DNA of 34,142 nt from Oribacterium sp. C9 (GTDB lineage Bacteria; Bacillota; Clostridia; Lachnospirales; Lachnospiraceae): positions 1-34,142 of the forward strand of contig NZ_MUHW01000029.1 in assembly GCF_002007235.1 (NCBI RefSeq), written 5' to 3'. Under the pieces are notes generated by a model. The model worked only from the letters and a program-made list of their open reading frames with translations. It was not told where the DNA came from and did no database searches. The number at the start of each line of letters is the position of its first letter. The stretch's first letter is position 1. Made by a program: the position numbers and the translations under genes. Shown here piece after piece: positions 16,730 to 25,864 of the stretch.

Positions 16730-17506
16730 ATGGACGATCTCGTATCAATTATCATGCCATCATTTAATACTGATGGATTTATTGCAGAAACGATAAAATC
16801 TGTGATAAGCCAAACATATACGAATTGGGAACTAATCATTGTGGATGACTGCTCAACAGATAATACAGATGAGGTTATTCTTCCTTTTTTAGTTGATAAA
16901 CGTATAAAGTATCTTAAAAATAAACTCAATAGTGGCGCCGCAATAAGTAGGAACAGAGCGCTTTGCAAAGCAAATGGTAAATGGATAGCTTTCCTGGATT
17001 CAGACGATCTGTGGATGCCAGAAAAACTTAGTAAACAGATAAGTTTCATGAAAAAAAATAATTATCACTTTTCATATACGAATTACGCTGAGATAGATAC
17101 CGATGGGAAGAGGATTGGAACATCGGTTACAGGACCGAAGAAAATAACAAAGACAGGGATGTTTAATTACTGTTGGCCGGGATGTTTAACAGTGATGTAC
17201 GACGTAGAAACTGTTGGACTCATTCAGATAGATGATATCAAGAAGAACAATGATTATGCTATGTGGTTGAAGGTTTGCAGAACCGCAGACTGCTATCTAT
17301 TGGATGATGAATTGGCACTGTACCGTCGTGGTAGAGCAGGAAGTGTAAGCACACATAGCATAATGACCATGATAGGGTGGCATTATAAATTGTTCCGGAA
17401 AGTTGAGGGGCAGAATCCAGTGAAGGCAATTATTAGCACAGGTCGTAATATGGTTTTTGGATTATACAAGAAAAAGAAGTATGTAATAAAGGTGACAGAA
17501 AAATGA
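16730..17506 (+). CDS. GT2 family glycosyltransferase
   Basis: 258 residues with a canonical GT-A start (VSIIMPSFNTDGFIAETIKS, then LIIVDDCSTDNT) and the metal-binding FLDSDDLWMPEK motif. The C-terminal part (NDYAMWLKVCR, LYRRGRAGSVS) supplies the usual acceptor-side ED-like and R-rich elements of EpsE/WcaA-type enzymes. It adds one sugar to the lipid-linked repeat unit on the cytoplasmic face; the sugar cannot be told from the sequence. The start is preceded by GAAGGAG and lies 12 bases after the decayed gene. The 3' end overlaps the next glycosyltransferase by 4 bases. Confidence 0.88.
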   Translation: MDDLVSIIMPSFNTDGFIAETIKSVISQTYTNWELIIVDDCSTDNTDEVILPFLVDKRIKYLKNKLNSGAAISRNRALCKANGKWIAFLDSDDLWMPEKLSKQISFMKKNNYHFSYTNYAEIDTDGKRIGTSVTGPKKITKTGMFNYCWPGCLTVMYDVETVGLIQIDDIKKNNDYAMWLKVCRTADCYLLDDELALYRRGRAGSVSTHSIMTMIGWHYKLFRKVEGQNPVKAIISTGRNMVFGLYKKKKYVIKVTEK

Positions 17507-18312
17507 GAGACATTGCAGTGGCAGTGGTTTGTTACAACAATGAAGCAGAAGTTGTTGAATTTACGAAGAACCTTTCGAAACAAAGTATTATAGATAATAT
17601 TCAACTTCTTGTTACATGTAACGCTGTGGGTGATTTTGAAAAATTTCAGAAAGAAATAGAGAATGTAATGCCGTCTGCTCTTGTATATAATCCGGGAAAG
17701 AATTTGGGTTATCTTCCAGGGTGTTTATATGGGGTAGAACAGTCGGGCAGGATGTATTCTTGGGTGATGGTTAGCAATACTGATATTGAAATCATACAAT
17801 CAAACTTCTTCGATGCAGCTTTTAAAGAGGTAGGTGATGATATTTGGTGTATTGGACCAGATATTAAATTGGCGTCAATAGGAGTTCATCAAAACCCATT
17901 TTTGAAGAAGAGACCAACAAAATCAAAAGTAACGATATGGAGAATAGCATACTCATGTTTTCCGCTATTTTGGCTTTATTTCAAGCTCTACGACCTGAAA
18001 CCCCAAAAGAATAAGAAAGAAAAACTACAAATCAAGAGTGTGTATGCAGTACATGGAAGCTGTTTTCTTTTAAAAAGGGAATGTGTTGATAGGATACTAG
18101 AAGAAAAGCCGAATGTATTTATGTATGGGGAAGAACTAATTATTGCAGAAATTATTAAATCTAATGGGAAAACCTGTTTTTTTGATTCGGATTTAAAAAT
18201 ACTACATAATGAAAACCAAGTCACAGGCAAAATTGAATCAAAAAGGAAGCAGAGGTGGTTTAAAGAATCGATGAACTTTTATATCCATCTTTTTAAGAGG
18301 AATGACATATGA
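17503..18312 (+). CDS. GT2 family glycosyltransferase (rhamnosyltransferase-like)
   Basis: 269 residues. The N-terminus IAVAVVCYNNEAEVVEFTKN and the motif VSNTDIEII (a DxD variant) fit the GT2 branch that includes WbbL-like rhamnosyltransferases. The later SCFLLKRECVDRI and FMYGEELIIAEI give the catalytic-base region of that branch. A hydrophobic stretch near residues 145-162 (RIAYSCFPLFWLYFKLYD) may associate with the membrane. It is coupled by 4-base overlaps both to the upstream glycosyltransferase and to the Wzy-like gene that follows. dTDP-rhamnose as donor would agree with rmlA and rmlB further down but is only an inference. Confidence 0.82.
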   Translation: MRDIAVAVVCYNNEAEVVEFTKNLSKQSIIDNIQLLVTCNAVGDFEKFQKEIENVMPSALVYNPGKNLGYLPGCLYGVEQSGRMYSWVMVSNTDIEIIQSNFFDAAFKEVGDDIWCIGPDIKLASIGVHQNPFLKKRPTKSKVTIWRIAYSCFPLFWLYFKLYDLKPQKNKKEKLQIKSVYAVHGSCFLLKRECVDRILEEKPNVFMYGEELIIAEIIKSNGKTCFFDSDLKILHNENQVTGKIESKRKQRWFKESMNFYIHLFKRNDI

Positions 18313-19571
18313 TAATAGTTTTGCCAATAGTGATGTTATTAATATTATTGATGCTAAATGCTCAAATATTGAAGAGTAATTATACAATCTTTAATCCTAT
18401 ATCAATAGTTCTATATGTCTGGATAGTCGTTTTTATTTCGCATCATATGTTCTATACAACAGAATCATATACTTTTGATGCATACTTGTGGATAGTTATA
18501 GGAATTTGTACGCTTTCTGTAGGATTTTGGATTACTGCTAATGTCAATTTTGTGATTGGAAAGCAGCGGAACGAAGTAATTCATCAGGAATACAATTTAG
18601 GAGGAATTACGAGAATACTAAAAGCTGTTACTGTATTAGAAATTATGAGATTGGCATTCTATATTTATCACATTTTATTTATAATATCAGGATCTTTGCA
18701 GACATTTATTTCAAATAATACCTATGTAAGGTATCGATACTTGACATATAATCCAGGATTACATTGGAGCTTGTTTGAATTCTTTGCGAACTCAATTTGC
18801 ATGGTTTCTTACGTTTTCTTAGGTATACTATTTGCAAAAAGAGCGGAGAATTCAAGAAAATTTGTACTGATTTGGACTCTTATTGAAATATTAATAGCTA
18901 TGATAACAATGTCGAGATTATGTTTGATGATGTATATCATTGCATTTGGAATCTCATATTTATATAATACTGGGTCTATTAAAGAAGAAAGAAAAGAATT
19001 TTTTAAATTTCTCCCATTGGTTGCCATTGGTGTTTTTTCTTTTCTTATGTTTATAGGAATGCAACGTAATTATATGGCATCAGGAAATTTAAGAAGTATT
19101 GTTATCGACAAAATATTTATTTACTTTGCTGGTCCAACTGAAGCTTTTGGAAAATATATTGAATTATATAAGAGTGATTGGGAACTAGGACAGAGAACAT
19201 TCGCTATATTTGCGAGAATACTTGATCAATTCGGAATAGTTCAAAATGATGTTGTTACAGCACGAGGTACGTTTATTGACATTGGTGACTCCACAACAAA
19301 TGTCTATACTTGGTTCAGAACATTTTACCTAGATTATTCATATATTGGAATTATTATTATACCATTCTTATTTGGAATATTATCTGGAGCTATTTATAAT
19401 AAAAGAGATAGTAATTTTTTTACATGTGCCGCAAATTCGTGGATATGTGTTACTTTTTTCTTTTCATTTTTTTCCTATATGTGGGGAAAAACGATTTATG
19501 TGTTTGTTATAGTTCTAGCATATTTTATTCATCGCTTTTATTACAATGAAATATATCTAATGGAAGGATAG
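18309..19571 (+). CDS. wzy: Wzy-like oligosaccharide repeat-unit polymerase
   Basis: 420 residues, almost entirely membrane helices (about ten to twelve hydrophobic segments), with a larger loop around residues 235-335 that contains charged and aromatic residues (MQRNYMASGNLRS, FGKYIELYKSDWELGQRTF). This matches O-antigen/capsule polymerases, which share topology but little sequence. Wzy joins flipped repeat units on the outer face of the membrane. It sits within a glycosyltransferase block with a Wzx flippase downstream and chain-length proteins upstream, completing a Wzy-dependent pathway. Codon use is strongly A/T-biased compared with cpsB-cpsD, typical of exchanged polymer-specific genes. 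Confidence 0.8.
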   Translation: MIIVLPIVMLLILLMLNAQILKSNYTIFNPISIVLYVWIVVFISHHMFYTTESYTFDAYLWIVIGICTLSVGFWITANVNFVIGKQRNEVIHQEYNLGGITRILKAVTVLEIMRLAFYIYHILFIISGSLQTFISNNTYVRYRYLTYNPGLHWSLFEFFANSICMVSYVFLGILFAKRAENSRKFVLIWTLIEILIAMITMSRLCLMMYIIAFGISYLYNTGSIKEERKEFFKFLPLVAIGVFSFLMFIGMQRNYMASGNLRSIVIDKIFIYFAGPTEAFGKYIELYKSDWELGQRTFAIFARILDQFGIVQNDVVTARGTFIDIGDSTTNVYTWFRTFYLDYSYIGIIIIPFLFGILSGAIYNKRDSNFFTCAANSWICVTFFFSFFSYMWGKTIYVFVIVLAYFIHRFYYNEIYLMEG

Positions 19572-19580
19572 TATAAATCT

Positions 19581-20444
19581 ATGGAGAAGTTATGTATAGT
19601 TATGGTTTCATATTATCCAAAGACCCGAACATACCAGGCAATTGATAATCTGATTTCAACACCAGAGATAGGTATCGTTGTTATTGTTGATAATACGCCT
19701 GACGAAATAGATTATTTTGAAAAATATAATAAAACAGGATTGATTATAGTTATTAAAAATCGCAAAAATCTTGGGATTGCTAATGCTCAGAATAAAGGAA
19801 TTCAAATAGCGATGTCTAAAGGTTATGAATGGGTATTAACAATAGATCAAGATACGATTATTAACAGAGATCTTGCAAAAAAATATATATCATATATTAC
19901 ATCTCTTGATAGTGTGAAAAATATTGGCTTAATTGGAACTGATTATATAGATGTTAGCACTATGAAGCCAAAGTTCGGCAATACTAGTCCGATAAAAGTA
20001 GATGAAACAATTAGCTCAGGTAGTCTGATTAATCTTTCTATTTATAATAAGATAGGAAACATGAAAGATATTTACTTTATCGACCAAGTAGATAATGAAT
20101 ATTGCTATAGGATACTAAAAAATGGATTTAATATAGTTATTCTTCCTGGAATAGGAATGGAGCATAAATTAGGTAACATTACAGTTCGACGTTTTTTCTT
20201 TAGAAGAATATGTATATATAATCAATCGCCTATTAGAACGTATTATCGAACAAGAAATTCTATATGGTTTGTGAGAGAATATCATGATTATGGACTAACC
20301 AAAAAGAAATGTGATTCATTACTATTAGACCTCATAAGATTTATGTATGAAAAAAATAAAATACAAAAGTATAAAATGTTTTTAAAAGGACTTAAGGATG
20401 GATTCCTAGTAAATTATAAACAAATTGCGAATGAGGGAGAATAA
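19581..20444 (+). CDS. GT2 family glycosyltransferase (rhamnosyltransferase-like)
   Basis: 287 residues. The N-terminal IVMVSYYPKTRTYQAIDNL and VVIVDNTPDEID, together with NRKNLGIANAQNKGI and LTIDQDTII (DxD-type), are the pattern of the rhamnosyltransferase branch of GT2 (RfbF-like). A later DNEYCYRILKNGFNIVILPG fits the catalytic base region. A basic segment (VRRFFFRRICIYNQSPIRTYYRTRN in two parts, about 205-232) likely docks the enzyme at the membrane. It starts 9 bases after wzy and is followed by the nucleotidyltransferase-fold gene. This is the third intact glycosyltransferase, so with the initiating sugar the unit probably has at least four residues if each enzyme acts once. Confidence 0.85.
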   Translation: MEKLCIVMVSYYPKTRTYQAIDNLISTPEIGIVVIVDNTPDEIDYFEKYNKTGLIIVIKNRKNLGIANAQNKGIQIAMSKGYEWVLTIDQDTIINRDLAKKYISYITSLDSVKNIGLIGTDYIDVSTMKPKFGNTSPIKVDETISSGSLINLSIYNKIGNMKDIYFIDQVDNEYCYRILKNGFNIVILPGIGMEHKLGNITVRRFFFRRICIYNQSPIRTYYRTRNSIWFVREYHDYGLTKKKCDSLLLDLIRFMYEKNKIQKYKMFLKGLKDGFLVNYKQIANEGE

Positions 20445-20449
20445 ATACA

Positions 20450-21598
20450 ATGAACCCAGAGATACATTTATTCATTATATGGGAAAAGGGACGAATTCAA
20501 GAAGAAAAGATACTGACCGATATGTTTTCTAGATTTAAGGTTTTAGGACTTTATAAAGTGACATGGCCTGGCGATAGTTTTAGTAAAAATTTGACTCGAT
20601 TTTATGGACAGAATCTCCCTTCATCATCTCAGAAGATCCAACATTGTGGTGATGGTGAATTTATTCTTGTGATTATTCAAGATGAAAGTCCTATGTATAA
20701 GTATAGAAAAACCACCAAGGGAGTTCGAAAAGTTAATATTAATATTTTTGATGCAAAAGAATTGTATCGATATTGGACTGGTGGCGGGCATCGAATTCAC
20801 GGTACCAATTCAATTAAAGAAGTTGACCATGACTTGACTCTATTGTTAGGGGTCAATTCTAAAGACTTTCTTGCGAGTATTAATCAATCAAAACTTCCGA
20901 CATCTATCCAGGATGCTATCCTTTCAGACAGACCTATAACTGGGGCATGTGGTTGGGATAATATTAGCCAACTTCTGTATGCTCTTAAAAACTGCACAGA
21001 CTATCTAATACTTAGAAACTTTGAAGGTTTTCCTAAAAACATTACATTTGGGGAACATGGGGATATTGATGTGCTAGGAGAAAATGAGAAACAGTTGCAA
21101 CTAATTCTCAATTCAACAAAGGTTTTTTCGCAGGGCTATCGTGTACGACATAAAACTATGGTTGACGGACAGGAAGTTTACTTTGACTTTCGGTTTGTGG
21201 GAGATGGGTACTATGATGAGCAATGGGAATTGGATATGCTTGATCATCGTGAACTTATTAATGACTTGTTTTACGCACCCGATTCTGAAAACTATGCATA
21301 CTCTTTATTATATCATGCTTTAATACATAAGAGTAAGATTTCTCCAGACTACGTAGAAAGACTGCGAAAATATGAATGTCTTTCTGATATTTATGATAAC
21401 GGCAAGATTGACTTACACAAAGCGGCTGATAAGTTAAAGAACTTTTTATCGTTCAAAGGATATAAAATCACTGAACCTAGTGATTTTTCCGTATATTTCA
21501 ACACCTCCTTTGTTTCTACAGAAGAGTCAACATATCACAAATATCGGAGAGCTTTTTACACAGGAAAAAATCGTTTAATGAGGATAGTAGGAGAATAA
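20450..21598 (+). CDS. Uncharacterised nucleotidyltransferase-fold protein of glycan clusters
   Basis: 382 residues, no membrane segment. The middle has a candidate NTase signature: LRNFEGFPKNITFGEHGDID with Asp205-x-Asp207, preceded by a GACGWDNISQLLYALKN segment and followed by a third acidic position in VYFDFRFVGDGYYD. The N-terminal ~140 residues (IHLFIIWEKGRIQEEKI, GGGHRIHGTNSIKEVDHDL) form a separate domain I do not recognise. The next gene encodes a kinase-fold protein, and the two are 8 bases apart. A joint job in attaching a phosphate-linked group to the polymer, as LicD/fukutin-type NTases do, is inference. A sugar-nucleotide role is also possible. Confidence 0.62.
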   Translation: MNPEIHLFIIWEKGRIQEEKILTDMFSRFKVLGLYKVTWPGDSFSKNLTRFYGQNLPSSSQKIQHCGDGEFILVIIQDESPMYKYRKTTKGVRKVNINIFDAKELYRYWTGGGHRIHGTNSIKEVDHDLTLLLGVNSKDFLASINQSKLPTSIQDAILSDRPITGACGWDNISQLLYALKNCTDYLILRNFEGFPKNITFGEHGDIDVLGENEKQLQLILNSTKVFSQGYRVRHKTMVDGQEVYFDFRFVGDGYYDEQWELDMLDHRELINDLFYAPDSENYAYSLLYHALIHKSKISPDYVERLRKYECLSDIYDNGKIDLHKAADKLKNFLSFKGYKITEPSDFSVYFNTSFVSTEESTYHKYRRAFYTGKNRLMRIVGE

Positions 21599-21606
21599 TA
21601 ACCATT

Positions 21607-22446
21607 ATGAATATAAAAAGAATTGTCACATACCTCCCTCTGTCTGATAATAGCAAAGAGCATTTGAGCCAGGTGTATCATGCGATACACGATCCAACAC
21701 TAAAGCTGTATTTATCAGTTATCTCTTTGGTACGTATTATCAATTGGAATAGAAATCAGAAAAAGGGAGATTTAGATGCTATTACTAAGTTCAAGGATGT
21801 TGATGATATCATCCCAATTCATGTGTCATCATGGCATCACGGAAGAGCTTACTTTAAAGTACGAGTTGGTAAAGAAATATATTTTATGAAAAAAGAAATT
21901 AATGATGATATTGCAGAAAGAGAGGTGGCATTCTTTAATATAGTTAATTCTTCCGAAGATTCCATTATTGATTACTTTCCGAAATTGGTTTATTACATCA
22001 AAGACAATAATTATACGTACATAATAAGTTCATATATACAAGCAGATTCGTCTAATATGGACATTATTAAAACACTAAAACCTGAAGAAAAATCTATCTT
22101 ACTTGAACAATTGATGGTTTTAATGAGATGGCTCAGATTAAAAGGTTTATGCCACAATGATTTGAGACTTGACAATATTTTCATTACAAGAAAATCAGTT
22201 AAATTGTTTGATTTTGGATATTCTTGTTTATTTGATGAAAAAGAAAAATTTTTAGATTCTTTATCCTATGAAGAACTTGAAAAGTTGAATAAACATAATC
22301 GGATTGGTAAATTTATTAGCGATGATGCTTTCTCTATGTATAACATAATGAAGGAGATTCAACCTGAATTTATGAGTACTGACGTAGAAATATGGCAAGA
22401 AATCAACGCTTATATGGGAGAAAGAGTAATTCAGAAAATTCTATGA
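21607..22446 (+). CDS. Protein-kinase-fold phosphotransferase (aminoglycoside/LPS-kinase-like)
   Basis: 279 residues. The kinase landmarks are clear: a beta-3 lysine in IYFMKKEI, a catalytic loop LCHNDLRLDNIFI (His183, Asp185, Asn190) and the metal-binding DFG at 202-204 (LFDFGYSC). The small size and the loop resemble KdkA/WaaP and aminoglycoside or choline kinases rather than signalling kinases. Family members phosphorylate sugars or small molecules using ATP. It is placed between an NTase-fold gene and the Wzx flippase, inside the polymer-specific block, so its substrate is probably a repeat-unit sugar or a polyol substituent. The substrate is not deducible here. Confidence 0.75.
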   Translation: MNIKRIVTYLPLSDNSKEHLSQVYHAIHDPTLKLYLSVISLVRIINWNRNQKKGDLDAITKFKDVDDIIPIHVSSWHHGRAYFKVRVGKEIYFMKKEINDDIAEREVAFFNIVNSSEDSIIDYFPKLVYYIKDNNYTYIISSYIQADSSNMDIIKTLKPEEKSILLEQLMVLMRWLRLKGLCHNDLRLDNIFITRKSVKLFDFGYSCLFDEKEKFLDSLSYEELEKLNKHNRIGKFISDDAFSMYNIMKEIQPEFMSTDVEIWQEINAYMGERVIQKIL

Positions 22447-22455
22447 GGATTTGCT

Positions 22456-23910
22456 ATGGCATCAAAAAGAAATAATCGAGAAAGCAACAATTTTCTTTCG
22501 CAAATGTTGTCTTTTTCTCTAGGACCTGTATTTGGCGCCGTTTTTACATTTGCAGCTTCATATATTATTACATGGGTTGTAAATCCGGCTGATGTTGGCA
22601 AAGTGTCGATGTTCACTACATCACTTACTTTGATTACACTCGTAACAAATCTAGGCTTAGATCGTGCTTATATGAGAGAGTTTTCAGCTGCGAAGGATAA
22701 GAACAGTTTATTGTTTAACTGCTTATCCATTTCGATTTTGAGTTCTTCTTTCATTAGCATTTTAATATTTTTATTCCGGGAGAGCATTTCTGATTTTTTG
22801 TTTGATGGATTTGATTTGCTTTCTGTTCTTCTACTTGCTTTTATTTTACCGATTAATGTATTTGGTGAATATAGTATATACGTTTGCAGACTTAATGCAC
22901 ATGTTCGGCACTATACGATTGCGGTTCTTTCTGAGCGAATTTCCTATCTTATAATAGTGGTTTTAGCGATCTTTGGTATTCGTACATATCAAGCTATTAT
23001 TTTAGCGCGGTTTTTATCTATTACTACAAAGTGTTTAACTGGATTCGTCTTAGAACGTGCCGCGTATAGGTTCCAATTTAAATGGGACAGGACAATCATA
23101 TCAAAAGTGTTAAAATATGGAGTTCCGTACATGCCTGCCCTCATTTGTTCGTGGGTATTGCATTCAATGGATAAGTATGCATTAAGAATGTGGAGTACTT
23201 ATGAAGAAATAGGGTTTTATTCTACAGCTTATACTATTGTATCGATTATTGCTATATTACAAAGTGCATTTAGTTCTTTTTGGACTCCATTAGCATATAA
23301 ATGGTACGATGAGGATAAAGATGTACGATACTTTGAGAAGGTTGGACGTTATATAACAGCTGTCCTTATGATTTGCTGTGCTTCAATTATTGTCCTTAGA
23401 AATGCAATTTTTCATCTTTACAAACCTGAATATATGCGTTCTGCAGACATGATTCCTTTTCTTCTATTTGTTATTTCCATGGAGACCATGAGTTATGTAT
23501 TAGGCTGTGGAATTAATTTGAAGAGGAAAACAGGATACAATACGCTTGCGTCTGGACTTGCATGTGTTGTTAATCTAATTGGAAACTATATTTTAGTACC
23601 GATCTATGGAGGCGTTGGCGCTGCGATTGCTACTGGAATTAGCAGTATTATTTTCCTAATCATTAAGATGACAGTTTCAAGAGCTCTTTGGTATAGTTTC
23701 AGTTTAACAAACTACATTATTAATATTATTTTAATGGTAGGAATGGCTGCTTGTGCATTGATTTTTGGTAAATGGTATATTGACAGTTTATTCCTATTGG
23801 TGTTTCTCCTATATAATTATAGGTCTATTAATGCTATGTTCAATATTGGAATTTCGTTTATTAAGGAGAAATTTAATCCTGTGAAATCATTAATATGGAG
23901 GAAAGTATGA
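22456..23910 (+). CDS. wzx: Wzx-like lipid-linked oligosaccharide flippase
   Basis: 484 residues with about twelve to fourteen hydrophobic segments spread along the length, as expected for the polysaccharide transporter branch of the MOP superfamily. Family-like features include the amphipathic N-terminus before the first helix ([20 protein letters not shown]) and [13 protein letters not shown] between helices 2 and 3. It moves undecaprenyl-PP-linked repeat units to the outer face for Wzy. GAGGA precedes the start. Its 3' end overlaps the rmlA ribosome site and start (rmlA ATG is at 23907), so translation is coupled. Confidence 0.88.
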   Translation: MASKRNNRESNNFLSQMLSFSLGPVFGAVFTFAASYIITWVVNPADVGKVSMFTTSLTLITLVTNLGLDRAYMREFSAAKDKNSLLFNCLSISILSSSFISILIFLFRESISDFLFDGFDLLSVLLLAFILPINVFGEYSIYVCRLNAHVRHYTIAVLSERISYLIIVVLAIFGIRTYQAIILARFLSITTKCLTGFVLERAAYRFQFKWDRTIISKVLKYGVPYMPALICSWVLHSMDKYALRMWSTYEEIGFYSTAYTIVSIIAILQSAFSSFWTPLAYKWYDEDKDVRYFEKVGRYITAVLMICCASIIVLRNAIFHLYKPEYMRSADMIPFLLFVISMETMSYVLGCGINLKRKTGYNTLASGLACVVNLIGNYILVPIYGGVGAAIATGISSIIFLIIKMTVSRALWYSFSLTNYIINIILMVGMAACALIFGKWYIDSLFLLVFLLYNYRSINAMFNIGISFIKEKFNPVKSLIWRKV

Positions 23911-24794
23911 AAGGAATTATTCTTGCAGGCGGAGCTGGAACCCGCCTCTACCCATTAACTATGGTAACTAGCAAACAACTCCTTCCAGTTTATGATAAGC
24001 CGATGATTTATTATCCGCTTTCCACATTGATGCTGGCGGGGATTAAAGAAATATTGATTATCAGTACACCAGATGATACTCCGAGATTTGAAGCTCTATT
24101 GGGCGATGGTGACCAGTTTGGCGTGAATCTCAGCTATAAAGTCCAACCTTCACCTGATGGTTTGGCGCAGGCGTTCATTCTGGGTGAAGAATTCCTTGGT
24201 GGAGAGCCAGGGGCTATGGTGCTTGGCGATAACATTTTCTATGGAAATGGGTTCAGAAAAATATTGAAGGCTGCTGTAGAAGATGCTGAGTTGAATGGTC
24301 GCGCCACTGTGTTCGGTTATTATGTGACTGATCCTGAACGTTTTGGTGTGGTTACATTTGATGAGAAAGGAAAGGCTGCAAGTATAGAAGAAAAGCCTTC
24401 TCAACCAAAGTCAAATTATGCCGTCACTGGTCTCTACTTTTATCCGGGAGACGTATCCGCTCGTGCAAACCATGTTAAGCCATCTGCCCGTGGTGAACTA
24501 GAGATCACAACACTGAACGAAATGTACATAAATGACGGTCTGCTTGACGTCCAGCTTCTTGGTCGTGGTTTTGCTTGGCTCGATACGGGCACAATGGATA
24601 GCCTTGTTGAAGCCGCAGATTTTGTTCAGATGATATCGAAACGACAAGGAATCACAATCTCTGCACCAGAAGAAATTGCATTCATCAACGGATGGATTGA
24701 TAGAGAAAAACTTCTTCAATCCGCTCGACGTTACGGTAAATCTCCTTATGGAGCTCATCTTAAGGCGGTAGCTGAAGGGAAGGTAAAGTTCTGA
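23907..24794 (+). CDS. rmlA: Glucose-1-phosphate thymidylyltransferase
   Basis: 295 residues from ATG 23907, which has GGAGG directly upstream; an ATG at 23895 lies before that site and is not preferred. The family signatures are intact: [15 protein letters not shown] for nucleotide binding, [56 protein letters not shown] and [10 protein letters not shown]. It makes dTDP-glucose from glucose-1-phosphate and dTTP. It is followed by rmlB one base later. rmlC and rmlD are not in this window, so rhamnose would need enzymes encoded elsewhere. Base composition returns towards that of the flanks here, in contrast to the AT-rich block before it. Confidence 0.96.
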   Translation: MKGIILAGGAGTRLYPLTMVTSKQLLPVYDKPMIYYPLSTLMLAGIKEILIISTPDDTPRFEALLGDGDQFGVNLSYKVQPSPDGLAQAFILGEEFLGGEPGAMVLGDNIFYGNGFRKILKAAVEDAELNGRATVFGYYVTDPERFGVVTFDEKGKAASIEEKPSQPKSNYAVTGLYFYPGDVSARANHVKPSARGELEITTLNEMYINDGLLDVQLLGRGFAWLDTGTMDSLVEAADFVQMISKRQGITISAPEEIAFINGWIDREKLLQSARRYGKSPYGAHLKAVAEGKVKF

Positions 24795-24795
24795 T

Positions 24796-25860
24796 ATGAA
24801 AAAATATTTAATTACAGGGTGCGCTGGCTTCATTGGGAGCAACTTTGTCTATTACATGTTGAAGAAGTATAATGATATATTGCTTGTGAACTTAGACAAG
24901 CTTACTTACGCGGGAAACCTGGAGAATCTGAAAGGATGTGAAGGTGATTCCCGACACATCTTTGTTCAGGGTGACATCTGTGATAAAGAACTGGTCTCTA
25001 GCCTCTTCGCTCAGTATGACTTTGATTATGTGATTAACTTTGCAGCGGAATCTCATGTTGACCGCTCGATAGCGAACCCTGAGATCTTCGTACAGACCAA
25101 CGTTATGGGTACGGTTAATCTTCTCCAGAGGGCGAAAGAGGCATGGTATGATACTGAGAAGAAGAGCTGGAAGGAAGGAAAGAAGTATCTACAGGTAAGC
25201 ACAGATGAGGTTTACGGTGCTCTTGGTGCAGAAGGCTTCTTTACGGAAACCACACCTATCAACCCTCACAGCCCTTATGCTTCTTCAAAGGCATCTGCTG
25301 ATCATTTCGTTAAAGCTTTCCATGATACTTATGGTATGCCTATAAACATCACACGTTGCAGCAACAATTACGGGCCTTATCAATTCCCGGAAAAACTTAT
25401 CCCTCTAATGATCAACAATGTAAAGCATCATAAGCAGCTTCCAGTGTATGGCGATGGCATGCAAATTCGTGACTGGCTATATGTGGAAGATCACTGCAAG
25501 GCTATTGATATGGTTGCCAACGCTGGCAAGATCGGCGAGGTGTACAATGTTGGTGGGCATAATGAGCGTCCCAATATTTTTATTGTGAAAACCATTATTG
25601 AACAACTCTGTAATAGGCTCCAAGATGATGGGATAAGCGAAGCACTCATCAAGCATGTGGAAGACCGTCTTGGGCATGACCGTCGATATGGTATAGATCC
25701 GAACAAGATTAAAGCAGATCTTGGTTGGTATCCGGAAACACCTTTTGAGGTCGGTATAGTGAAAACCATTGACTGGTACCTGGAGAACGAAGAGTGGATG
25801 AACCGGGTTACTTCCGGGACATACCAGAGCTATTACGCTGAAATGTATAAGAATAGATGA
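24796..25860 (+). CDS. rmlB: dTDP-glucose 4,6-dehydratase
   Basis: 354 residues, an extended SDR. Cofactor motif GCAGFIGSNFVYYM lies at the start. The catalytic STDEVYG (Asp-Glu pair) and the YASSKASADH Tyr-x3-Lys are intact, and RCSNNYGPYQFPEKLIPL and GDGMQIRDWLYVEDHC are textbook RmlB. It turns dTDP-glucose into dTDP-4-keto-6-deoxyglucose, the branch point for rhamnose and several other deoxysugars. The gene directly follows rmlA. Downstream only a broken acyltransferase follows, so the end product cannot be fixed from this window alone. Confidence 0.96.
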   Translation: MKKYLITGCAGFIGSNFVYYMLKKYNDILLVNLDKLTYAGNLENLKGCEGDSRHIFVQGDICDKELVSSLFAQYDFDYVINFAAESHVDRSIANPEIFVQTNVMGTVNLLQRAKEAWYDTEKKSWKEGKKYLQVSTDEVYGALGAEGFFTETTPINPHSPYASSKASADHFVKAFHDTYGMPINITRCSNNYGPYQFPEKLIPLMINNVKHHKQLPVYGDGMQIRDWLYVEDHCKAIDMVANAGKIGEVYNVGGHNERPNIFIVKTIIEQLCNRLQDDGISEALIKHVEDRLGHDRRYGIDPNKIKADLGWYPETPFEVGIVKTIDWYLENEEWMNRVTSGTYQSYYAEMYKNR

Positions 25861-25864
25861 GAAA

